Source: JBBRSC01 sp038245795
Lineage (GTDB): Bacteria > Actinomycetota > Acidimicrobiia > Acidimicrobiales > Microtrichaceae
Direction of reading: 5' to 3'
Assembly: GCA_038245795.1 (NCBI GenBank)
Contig: JBBRSC010000173.1
Span: forward strand, 1-7,284
Length of the DNA: 7,284 nucleotides
Shown: piece by piece, positions 1 through 5,976 of the stretch
Layout: the number at the start of each line of letters is the position of its first letter
How positions within the stretch are numbered: the stretch's first letter is position 1
Program-made: the position numbers and the translations under genes
Notes under the pieces: model-generated
Databases searched by the model: none
Told to the model about the DNA's origin: nothing
Seen by the model: only the letters and a program-made list of their open reading frames with translations

Positions 1-1
1 C

Positions 2-1501
2 GACGATGCAACACTCGTTGGTCGCTATCTGTCGGGTGACTCCGATGCCTTCGCCGACATCTACGACCGTTACTCGCCCCGCGTTCACGACCTTGCCCTA
101 CAGATGGTTCGCAATCGCCACGATGCAGCTGACCTCACGGCCGACGTGTTCGTGGCTGCCGCCGAAAACCTCCACAAGCTTCGTGACCGGGCGAAACTCT
201 CGAGTTGGCTGTACTCCATTGCACGCCACGAGGTGTTCCGGAACACCAAGCGACGTGGCAGGGAGCGACCCGACGACACGGTGGCCGACATGACGCCGTC
301 CACCGACGATTCCCAGATCCAAGATCTGATCGAGGGTGTGGACCAGCGCCGGAATGCGATTGGAGTGCTACGCGACGCTGTGGGTGGGCTTGATGAGCGC
401 GACCGGCTGGTCATGGAACTCTCGTTGGTCCACGATCTCGATCCGTTCGGTGGGTCGTCGCTGGCCGACGCGCTGGGGGTCAGCGAGTCGACAGCGCATC
501 AGGTCACCCACCGGATGCGTGAGCGATTGGCCCGTTCCGTGGCGGCGCTCATGGTGGCGCGCCAAGGCCGAGTCGAGTGCGCTGAGCTTGACCAGGTGCT
601 GTCTCAGTGGGGAGGCGATTTTACGGTCGTGTGGCGCAAGCGGATTGCGCGCCATGTTGACTCGTGCGACATCTGCGAACGTCGCCGCGCGGCGGTGCCT
701 GCCGCGCTCATCGATGGTGCTTCTGCACTGTCGGGGACGCCGATCAGCTTTGTTGCGCCGCCCGCGTCGGTGCGCGACACGGTGCTTGGCCGCATTGGGG
801 CTGGAACGAAGGTTCCCTGGGGATGGGATGGCGACGGGTTCCCGGTGGATCGGCGGTCGTTTCCTCGTTGGGCGATCGCTGCAGCCCTCATTGGACTGAT
901 GGGTATCCTGGGCGGCGGACTCGCACTGCTGATCGGTTCCGGCACCACCGACATCACGCTCTCGTCGTCGCAGACATCGACTCTGGCGATCCCCACCTCG
1001 ACGACTCGGCCGCCCCCGACGACTGAGATTCCGACGACGTCTCCGCCCACGATCGTGAGTAGCACGGTTGTTCCTCCGCCACTCCCGAGCGCGCCGACCG
1101 CGCGACCGACAGTTCCTCGAAGCACCCTCGTACCCTCGACCACTCCGCCCACCGCGCCCCCGACAACCATGCCGCCCACCACCACATCAACCACAGTTGT
1201 TGACCGGACCGGCCCAAGCATCACGCTGCGGTTTCCGACGACGCTCACCTCTGCGCCCTGCACAGCGTCGTCGCTGACGGCGTTGGTCAGCGATCCGAGC
1301 GGCGTTCGATCGGTGACCGCGACCTACACCGGCCAGACCCAGGGGTCCCTCACATTCGCCAACCAATCGGGTTCGGCTTGGACCACGAGTTGGTCCCCTC
1401 CCACCGGCGGTGATTACTCGGTGACCGTCACCGCGACCGACACACGTGGCAACACGACCACTGCTTCCACGACGGTGGCGGTCGTCACCTGCATCGGCTG
1501 A
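2..1501 (+). CDS. Membrane-tethered ECF-type sigma factor with fused zinc anti-sigma-like domain and Ig-like ectodomain (5' end missing)
   Basis: The frame is open to the left edge, and its first codons already match the start of sigma region 2 (DDATLVGRYLSGDSDAF), so the true start lies a few codons upstream; the first internal ATG at 104 would cut region 2. Residues here count from the codon at position 2. Region 2 spans about 1-86 and region 4 about 119-186, with a helix-turn-helix near 152-176 (SSLADALGVSESTAHQV). Next comes C193-x24-H218-x3-C222-x2-C225, the Zn-binding pattern and spacing of ZAS anti-sigma domains such as ChrR and RsrA. A hydrophobic helix at 290-314 is followed by a Pro/Thr/Ser-rich stalk (315-400) and a beta-rich Ig-like domain (401-499) whose C420 and C497 could form a disulfide. 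Inferred topology: sigma part in the cytoplasm, Ig domain outside. Ordinary ECF factors are about 170-200 residues with a separate anti-sigma protein; here both appear to be one chain. The signal and target promoters are unknown. Confidence 0.88.
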   Translation, partial: DDATLVGRYLSGDSDAFADIYDRYSPRVHDLALQMVRNRHDAADLTADVFVAAAENLHKLRDRAKLSSWLYSIARHEVFRNTKRRGRERPDDTVADMTPSTDDSQIQDLIEGVDQRRNAIGVLRDAVGGLDERDRLVMELSLVHDLDPFGGSSLADALGVSESTAHQVTHRMRERLARSVAALMVARQGRVECAELDQVLSQWGGDFTVVWRKRIARHVDSCDICERRRAAVPAALIDGASALSGTPISFVAPPASVRDTVLGRIGAGTKVPWGWDGDGFPVDRRSFPRWAIAAALIGLMGILGGGLALLIGSGTTDITLSSSQTSTLAIPTSTTRPPPTTEIPTTSPPTIVSSTVVPPPLPSAPTARPTVPRSTLVPSTTPPTAPPTTMPPTTTSTTVVDRTGPSITLRFPTTLTSAPCTASSLTALVSDPSGVRSVTATYTGQTQGSLTFANQSGSAWTTSWSPPTGGDYSVTVTATDTRGNTTTASTTVAVVTCIG

Positions 1502-1512
1502 CCGTCTCGCAG

Positions 1513-1529
1513 CCAGAACGGAATTCTGG
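1513..1529. terminator. Possible bidirectional terminator hairpin between convergent genes
   Basis: A perfect 6-bp inverted repeat (CCAGAA, loop CGGAA, TTCTGG) occupies the 29 bp between the stop codon of the sigma-factor gene (ends 1501) and that of the aldolase gene (ends 1531 on the other strand). Its position suits a shared terminator. The stem is short and AT-containing and no U-tract follows on either side, so intrinsic termination would be weak. Confidence 0.35.
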
Positions 1530-1530
1530 G

Positions 1531-2190
1531 TCAGGAGGGCGCCCACATGTTGTGACGGACGTAGTCGTAGACGCCGGTGAAGTTCCGCACGGTCTTGGCG
1601 GGGATGGGAACCACGCCGCCGAGGGCCAATGCTCCCCACATGATGTGGGCGTTGTGTTCCACGACGAGCGCTGAGTGGAGGGCGTCATCGACTGACTTCC
1701 CGACACAGACCATCCCGTGGTTGGCCATCAGCGCAGCGGAACGGTCAGCCAACTTCGCGGCTACAGCGTGCCCGAGGCCGTCGCTGCCCGACGGGTGGTA
1801 ATCAGCCACGGGGACGTCGCCACCGATGTAGACGATGAACTCGTCGATTCCCGCGGGGATCGGTTGATGGGCGACCGCGAACATCGATGCGAACTTGGCG
1901 TGACAATGCACGACCCCAGACACTTCCGGATACGCGCGGAAGCATTCGAGGTGCAGCGACTTCTCCGACGTGGGGGACCGGTGTCCCTCGAGGACTGCGC
2001 CCTCGAGATCGACGATCACGATGTCGGCGAGCGCCATCTCCTCGTACCCCAGCGACGACGGGGTCATGGCGATTGTGCCTTCGTCGATGCGTCCCGAGAC
2101 GTTCCCCGCCGTGCCTTCGACCAGCCCCTTGGCGTACATGGTCTTGGTGGCGTCGAGGACCTGCTGGCGGATATGGCTGGTGTCGCTCAT
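1531..2190 (-). CDS. Class II aldolase/adducin-family protein (L-fuculose-phosphate aldolase-like)
   Basis: A 219-residue protein, close to the 215 residues of E. coli FucA. Visible motifs are the phosphate loop GTAGNVS (26-32, N30), TPSS (43-46), TSE (74-76) with the probable catalytic E76, HCH with Zn ligands H95 and H97, and ANHG with the third Zn ligand H158. These match FucA E73, H92, H94 and H155 with a constant offset of three, so a zinc-dependent retro-aldol or related lyase/epimerase reaction on a phosphorylated or acid sugar is expected in the cytoplasm. The FucA catalytic Tyr113 has no tyrosine at its approximate counterpart (near E117), so fuculose phosphate is probably not the substrate. 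The ATG at 2190 is preceded by GGAGG seven bases upstream and overlaps the dehydrogenase stop codon (ATGA). The longer upstream frame was rejected because it runs antisense-free over the dehydrogenase in another frame and shows no family similarity. Alternative assignments include ribulose-phosphate epimerase or 3-oxo-tetronate-phosphate decarboxylase. Confidence 0.9.
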   Translation of the reverse strand: MSDTSHIRQQVLDATKTMYAKGLVEGTAGNVSGRIDEGTIAMTPSSLGYEEMALADIVIVDLEGAVLEGHRSPTSEKSLHLECFRAYPEVSGVVHCHAKFASMFAVAHQPIPAGIDEFIVYIGGDVPVADYHPSGSDGLGHAVAAKLADRSAALMANHGMVCVGKSVDDALHSALVVEHNAHIMWGALALGGVVPIPAKTVRNFTGVYDYVRHNMWAPS

Positions 2191-3170
2191 GGGAGAACCT
2201 CCGGGTTCACGCAGTGCGCTGGCGGTCGCCCCTCGAGAATCGCGATCACATCGGCCGCGATCATGTCGGACTGGTTGACCTCGGTATCGAACGTCGCTCC
2301 GCCGATATGGGGGGTGAGGACCACGTTGTCGAGGTCGAGGATCGGATGAGCCTTGGGGAGACGCTCGCCGTCGAAATGATCCAGACCGGCGCCGCTGAGG
2401 TGGCCGGTGATCAGCGCGTCGGTCAGCGCATCGAGATCGTGGAGGCCAGCACGTGCCGAGTTGATGAAGATCGCACGGGGCCTCATGGCGGCGAATCGAT
2501 CGGCGTTCATGAGACCGAAGGTGTCGGGGGTGACGGCAGCGTGCATGGACACCACATCGGCGGCGCTCAGCAGCTCGTCGAGCGAATGTGTGGCCTTGGG
2601 GTTGAACGGATCCGACGAGATCACCGTCATTCCCAATCCCTCGAATCGCCACGCCGCCGCGCGACCAACGGCTCCGAGCCCGACGAGTCCGATCGTGCGT
2701 CCCGCCAGCTGCCATGCCCGGTAGTGCTGGTAGGGGATCTTCTGATCGCGGAACATCTGACGCGATCGACCATCACGATCGGCGGGAATGACGTGTCGGC
2801 TCACTGCGAACAGCAACGCCACGGCCATTTCCGCAACCCCGTCGGCGTTGCGTCCCGGCGTGCGGAGCACGGGGATACCAGCGGCCGTGGCAGCCGCGAC
2901 ATCGACGTTCGTCGGGTCGCCTCGCGTGGCTCCGATCACGATCATCGGGAGGGCCATGACGGCGGGGCCGACTTGATCGCTCTCGGAGATCAGGATTGTG
3001 GCGCCGGTCTCGACGATTCTCGCTGCCAACCCGGCGTCGTCGGTCCAGTTGAGCGGCACGTGATCGATCCACGGATCGAGAATGACGTCGCACACGGAGC
3101 GGAGTTGTTCCAGCCCGGGACCACGCAGGGGGGCGGTGACCAGTGCGATCGGACGGGGAGAAACTGACAC
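2187..3170 (-). CDS. D-isomer-specific 2-hydroxyacid dehydrogenase (NAD-dependent)
   Basis: A 327-residue protein of the SerA/D-lactate dehydrogenase superfamily, expected to interconvert a 2-hydroxyacid and a 2-oxoacid in the cytoplasm. The dinucleotide-binding loop is GLGAVG (164-169), and D187 at the end of the second strand favours NAD over NADP. The catalytic Arg, Glu and His are all present: R240 in NSARAG, E269 in the segment after GAGLDHF, and H288 in LTPHIGG; R240 and E269 even share E. coli SerA numbering. The usual EP after the catalytic Glu is ER here. There is no C-terminal ACT domain, so this is not a full-length regulated PGDH. The start is GTG at 3168-3170, placing MSVSPRPIALVTAP directly before the first strand, with a -10-like box seven bases upstream and no clear ribosome site, which suggests a leaderless mRNA. 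It is the first gene of a two-gene operon, coupled by ATGA to the aldolase. The substrate is unknown. Confidence 0.9.
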   Translation of the reverse strand: MSVSPRPIALVTAPLRGPGLEQLRSVCDVILDPWIDHVPLNWTDDAGLAARIVETGATILISESDQVGPAVMALPMIVIGATRGDPTNVDVAAATAAGIPVLRTPGRNADGVAEMAVALLFAVSRHVIPADRDGRSRQMFRDQKIPYQHYRAWQLAGRTIGLVGLGAVGRAAAWRFEGLGMTVISSDPFNPKATHSLDELLSAADVVSMHAAVTPDTFGLMNADRFAAMRPRAIFINSARAGLHDLDALTDALITGHLSGAGLDHFDGERLPKAHPILDLDNVVLTPHIGGATFDTEVNQSDMIAADVIAILEGRPPAHCVNPEVLP

Positions 3171-3179
3171 GAGCGTCAG
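3164..3179. repeat. Inverted repeat over the dehydrogenase start, possible operator
   Basis: CTGAC, six bases, GTCAG: a perfect 5-bp inverted repeat centred on the GTG start region of the dehydrogenase gene. It has the same 6-bp spacer as the stronger repeat at 3191-3208, and the two centres are 28 bp apart. It could be part of a regulator-binding site for the divergent promoters, or chance, since arms this short are common. Confidence 0.25.
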
Positions 3180-3206
3180 GGTAGTGTGCCGACTGCGAGC
3201 AGGCAG
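3178..3206 (-). promoter_or_regulatory. Putative leaderless promoter of the dehydrogenase-aldolase operon
   Basis: On the minus strand TACCCT (plus positions 3178-3183) fits the actinobacterial TAnnnT -10 box and ends seven bases before the GTG start, so transcription would begin at or next to the start codon. A weak -35-like CTGCCT lies at 3201-3206 with a 17-bp spacer. The same -10-to-start geometry recurs at the RCC1 gene (4581-4594), which supports the reading. The -35 overlaps the inverted repeat at 3191-3208. Confidence 0.5.
3182..3187 (+). promoter_or_regulatory. Candidate -10 box for the P450 gene
   Basis: TAGTGT fits TAnnnT and would give a transcript start near 3194 and an untranslated leader of about 28 bases containing the ribosome site at 3211-3215. 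It shares its TA step with the opposing TACCCT box of the divergent operon. No recognisable -35 sits 16-18 bp upstream, so this is only a candidate. Confidence 0.25.
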
Positions 3207-3208
3207 TC
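3191..3208. repeat. Inverted repeat in the divergent promoter, candidate operator
   Basis: GACTGC, six bases (GAGCAG), GCAGTC: a perfect 6-bp inverted repeat in the 51-bp gap between the dehydrogenase and P450 genes. It covers the presumed -35 of the dehydrogenase promoter and the presumed transcript start of the P450 gene, so a bound dimer could control both. No regulator gene is adjacent within this window. A leader-RNA hairpin just ahead of the P450 ribosome site is an alternative. Confidence 0.35.
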
Positions 3209-3210
3209 CG

Positions 3211-3215
3211 AGGAG
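3211..3215 (+). promoter_or_regulatory. Ribosome binding site fixing the P450 start
   Basis: AGGAG six bases before the ATG at 3222. It selects this start over an in-frame ATG-like start at 3186, which would add 12 residues, has no ribosome site and would lie at the presumed promoter. Confidence 0.7.
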
Positions 3216-3221
3216 ATCCCC

Positions 3222-4469
3222 ATGACCGTGATCGACGAGTTCGACACCACCGATGATCCGTTCGAGGCGTTCAATCGGGCGATGGGCGCAGACGGCGACG
3301 CATCGCCCTATCCGGACTTCGTCGACGCACGCCGCGACACGCCGTTGGCCGGCGGCGCCGACGTCCTCGAGGAATCGTTGCCCGATGATGCGTCGACCGA
3401 ACCAGTTGGCCCGCTGTTCTTCACCGCCTACTCGTTCGACGCAGTGCAGACCGTGCTCGGCGACGGCGACACCTTCAGCTCATCGGGCTACGCCGAGGTG
3501 ATGGGTGAGGTCTTCGGGCACTCGATCCTCGAGATGGACCAACCCGAGCATCGTCACTACCGATCGCTCATCCAGAAGGCCTTCACTCGCAAGGAAATGG
3601 AGCGATGGGAGACCGAGCTGGTCGAACCGCTCGTGCACCGGATGATCGATCAGTTCGTCGATGATGGTGCGGGAGATCTGATTGTCCCGCTGATGTTTCC
3701 GTTCCCCGTCAACGTCATTGCTGAGCTGATGGGGCTCCCCGCCGAGGACCTGCCGTTGTTCCATCGTCTCGCCGTCGAGATGATCGGGGTGACCGTCGAC
3801 TGGGACAAGGCGGTGACGGCATCGGCGCGGCTGGCCGAATACTTCGGCACCCTGGTCCAGCAACGCCGAGATTCGGATCATCCAGACCTGATATCGGTCT
3901 TGGCCAGGGCATCACACGACGGCGAGTTCCTCACCGACGATGAGATCTTCGCCTTTTTGCGGCTGATGCTGCCTGCTGGAGCCGAGACGACGTATCGCTC
4001 GTCAGCAAATCTGCTGTTCGGCCTGCTGAGCGATCCACCGCAGTACGAGGCGCTCGTCGCGGATCGTTCGCTGATGGGCCAGGCCATCGAGGAGGGACTT
4101 CGTTGGGAAGCGCCGCTGCTGATCATCGTGCGATCAGCCGCGATGGACACCGATGTCTGCGGGATCAGCGTTCCCAAGGACTCAGCGATCATCTGCAACA
4201 TCGGGTCGGCCAACCACGACGAGACCCGTTGGGATCACCCTGAAACCTTCGACATCTTCCGTCCCCGCAAGCCCCACATAGCGTTTGCGCACGGTCCGCA
4301 CATCTGCCTCGGCATGCACCTGGCCCGGATGGAGACCCAGGTCGTGATGAACGCGTTGATGGATCGGCTGCCGAACCTGCGTCTCGATCCCGACGCGGGC
4401 CAGCAATACATCAGCGGGATGATGTTTCGGTCACCTCCGAAGCTGAAGGTCCTCTGGGACCCTGCCTGA
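3222..4469 (+). CDS. Cytochrome P450 monooxygenase (soluble bacterial class I type)
   Basis: A 415-residue protein, the normal length for a soluble bacterial P450, with no N-terminal membrane anchor. Motifs in order: HxxxR of helix C (H110 to R114), the helix I oxygen-activation motif AGAETT (252-257), the ExxR salt-bridge motif E291-R294, and the haem loop FAHGPHICLG (355-364) with axial thiolate ligand C362. It should hydroxylate or otherwise oxidise an organic substrate using O2 and electrons from a ferredoxin and its reductase. Neither partner is encoded in the window, so these must come from elsewhere. The start at 3222 is set by AGGAG. It is divergent from the dehydrogenase-aldolase operon across 51 bp, which suggests related regulation and possibly one catabolic pathway. 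The CYP family and substrate cannot be assigned by eye; the C-terminal GMMFRSPPKLKVLW resembles the closing beta region of actinobacterial P450s of lipid, terpene or steroid type, but that is only an impression. Confidence 0.96.
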   Translation: MTVIDEFDTTDDPFEAFNRAMGADGDASPYPDFVDARRDTPLAGGADVLEESLPDDASTEPVGPLFFTAYSFDAVQTVLGDGDTFSSSGYAEVMGEVFGHSILEMDQPEHRHYRSLIQKAFTRKEMERWETELVEPLVHRMIDQFVDDGAGDLIVPLMFPFPVNVIAELMGLPAEDLPLFHRLAVEMIGVTVDWDKAVTASARLAEYFGTLVQQRRDSDHPDLISVLARASHDGEFLTDDEIFAFLRLMLPAGAETTYRSSANLLFGLLSDPPQYEALVADRSLMGQAIEEGLRWEAPLLIIVRSAAMDTDVCGISVPKDSAIICNIGSANHDETRWDHPETFDIFRPRKPHIAFAHGPHICLGMHLARMETQVVMNALMDRLPNLRLDPDAGQQYISGMMFRSPPKLKVLWDPA

Positions 4470-4554
4470 TCTCGAGGATCGGAATCGAAACGACGGTGGG
4501 TGTCGGTTGAGCTCCAGTGTTCGCCGGGGCTGACCGCAGCGGGCAGGCATCAGC

Positions 4555-4570
4555 GGGCTGACAACAGCCC
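4555..4570. repeat. Perfect short hairpin/palindrome overlapping the RCC1-gene -35 box
   Basis: GGGCTG, loop ACAA, CAGCCC: six perfect base pairs, all but one G-C. It encloses the -35 hexamer (4558-4563) of the next gene and lies 86 bases after the P450 stop. It could be an operator for the RCC1 gene or a weak terminator for the P450 transcript; no U-run follows it. Confidence 0.4.
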
Positions 4571-4586
4571 CGGGTGTCGGTACCGT
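4558..4586 (+). promoter_or_regulatory. Promoter of the RCC1 lipoprotein gene, leaderless
   Basis: CTGACA (4558-4563, one mismatch to TTGACA), exactly 17 bp, then TACCGT (4581-4586, TAnnnT). The -10 ends seven bases before the ATG at 4594, so the transcript should begin at or one base from the start codon; consistent with this, no purine-rich ribosome site precedes the ATG. This is the clearest housekeeping-type promoter in the window. The rest of the 124-bp gap after the P450 gene holds a CAGCGGGC direct repeat (4537-4544 and 4551-4558) and nothing else I can name. Confidence 0.65.
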
Positions 4587-4593
4587 CAGATCC

Positions 4594-5976
4594 ATGCGGC
4601 GGATATCTCGGGGGTGGCGGACGGCAGCTGTCCTCCTGGTGTTGTGCGTTGTGGCGACCGGCTGCATCAAGCCCGTCCGGGCCGGCGCTCGCTGCAGCAC
4701 TGCGGAATGGGGCCAGGACAGAGCCGACTTCGTCCTCAAGTGCGAGCGGGGCCGCTGGGTGCGCAAGGCCACGGTGGCACAGGTCGCGCAGCTCTACGTC
4801 GCGATTCTCGCGTCGAAGACCACGACATCGCGACTGCCAACCACCGTCAGCTCCCCGCCCACCACGACACCGATCCCGATCTCCCCGGCTGCCGGGGTCA
4901 CCGTCGGTTACGGCACGTCGTGTGGCTGGTTGGTGAATACTCGGATCAAGTGCTGGGGCGACAACAGCGAGGGCGCCCTGGCGATCGGAAACACGACGCC
5001 GTATCTGATCCCCATCACTCCGATCTTCGGCCCCCGCGGCACCGATCTGGCCATCGGGACCGGCCATGTGTGCGCGCTGGAGGCTGACCGATCGATGATC
5101 TGCTGGGGCAAGAACAACCAAGCGCAACTCGGTAACACCGTCGGGGGAACACCGCAGCCGGTGCCTGCGAATGTGGGGGGACTCGCCGATGTCACGACGG
5201 TGGCCGCGGGCGACGAGTTCACCTGCGTCACGCTCACGTCGGGAAACCTGGTGTGTTGGGGAAACAATGTCCAACGACCCCTCGGAATTTCGAATGTTCT
5301 CGAGACGGTCCTGCTACGGACCGCCGTCGCTGACATCGGCACGGTTCCTCCGAACGCCGTGTCCGCCAAGCGGACTGTGGCGGGCTTCAAGAGCCAATGT
5401 GTCCTGATGACCGCCGGAGTCGTGTGGTGTGTCGGCGACAACAGCTTGGGTCAGCTCGGACGAAATCTGACGTCGACCAACGCCTCCGCGTTCGGCCAGG
5501 TCGGCGGGATCAACACTGCCGTCGACATCGCGGCCGGCAAGGAGCACTACTGCGCGTTGTTGGCGAACGGAACCTTGAGCTGTTGGGGTTCCAATGCGTC
5601 CGGCCAGCTCGGACTGCCCCTCACGACGCCGTTCTCGAAGATCCCTGTCCCCGACGTTGCCGGGTTCACCAACATCGCCCAGGTAACGGCCAACGAGGTG
5701 TCGACGTGCGTTCGACGCACCGACGGGACCGTGCAGTGCATCGGGATGGGCGCCGATGGTGCGCTGGGCAATGGCTCGTGGGGGAACTCGCTGATTCCAG
5801 TCGCCGTGGCGGGGATCAGCGATGCGGTCGCCCTGTCATCGGGCGGTCGGACCTCATGCGCGGTTCGACGTTCCGGCGAGATCTGGTGCTGGGGTCAGAA
5901 CGACCACGGTCAGCTGGGCAACGTGTCGACAACCAATTCCAATGTGCCTGTGAACGTCACTGGATTTCCGTTCTGA
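4594..5976 (+). CDS. Secreted RCC1-repeat beta-propeller protein, probable lipoprotein
   Basis: A 460-residue protein. A basic start and hydrophobic stretch (11-20) end in VATGC, a lipobox-like site with C24 as the probable lipidated residue, so export and anchoring to the outer face of the membrane are likely. A small module follows with C34 and C50 (C-x15-C, then GRW), then a Thr/Ser/Pro-rich linker (about 75-98). The rest is seven RCC1-type repeats of 50-58 residues, each with a C-x9-C hairpin: 110/120, 160/170, 211/221, 269/279, 320/330, 372/382 and 422/432. Five read CWG; blades four and six read CVG and CIG. GQLG-type turns follow in most. Seven repeats are the number needed to close an RCC1 propeller, and the cysteine pairs probably form one disulfide per blade. 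The C-terminal strand PVNVTGF looks like the start of a further repeat, closing the ring with blade one. The role is probably binding; the ligand is unknown. Expression is from the leaderless promoter just upstream. Confidence 0.92.
   Translation: MRRISRGWRTAAVLLVLCVVATGCIKPVRAGARCSTAEWGQDRADFVLKCERGRWVRKATVAQVAQLYVAILASKTTTSRLPTTVSSPPTTTPIPISPAAGVTVGYGTSCGWLVNTRIKCWGDNSEGALAIGNTTPYLIPITPIFGPRGTDLAIGTGHVCALEADRSMICWGKNNQAQLGNTVGGTPQPVPANVGGLADVTTVAAGDEFTCVTLTSGNLVCWGNNVQRPLGISNVLETVLLRTAVADIGTVPPNAVSAKRTVAGFKSQCVLMTAGVVWCVGDNSLGQLGRNLTSTNASAFGQVGGINTAVDIAAGKEHYCALLANGTLSCWGSNASGQLGLPLTTPFSKIPVPDVAGFTNIAQVTANEVSTCVRRTDGTVQCIGMGADGALGNGSWGNSLIPVAVAGISDAVALSSGGRTSCAVRRSGEIWCWGQNDHGQLGNVSTTNSNVPVNVTGFPF

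Noticed and set aside
604..1263. 219-codon minus-strand ORF rich in Val and Gly
   Set aside because: It is the antisense of the Pro/Thr/Ser-rich linker of the sigma-factor protein; its composition follows from that low-complexity DNA and it has no plausible start context.
104..1501. ATG at 104 as the start of the sigma factor
   Set aside because: The same frame is open to the left edge and encodes the conserved start of sigma region 2, so 104 is an internal methionine.
2191..2715. N-terminal extension of the aldolase frame upstream of 2190
   Set aside because: The extension overlaps the dehydrogenase gene in another frame, is Arg-rich and non-conserved, and the ATG at 2190 has an ideal ribosome site and family-consistent length.
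1887..3167. 426-codon plus-strand ORF
   Set aside because: It lies opposite the aldolase and dehydrogenase genes, both of which show complete family motifs; the plus-strand translation is Arg/Gly/His-rich and resembles no family, as expected of antisense frames in high-GC DNA.
4411..5274. 287-codon minus-strand ORF across the P450/RCC1 junction
   Set aside because: It is antisense to the RCC1 gene and its promoter, with Arg/Pro/Ala-biased composition and no recognisable motifs.
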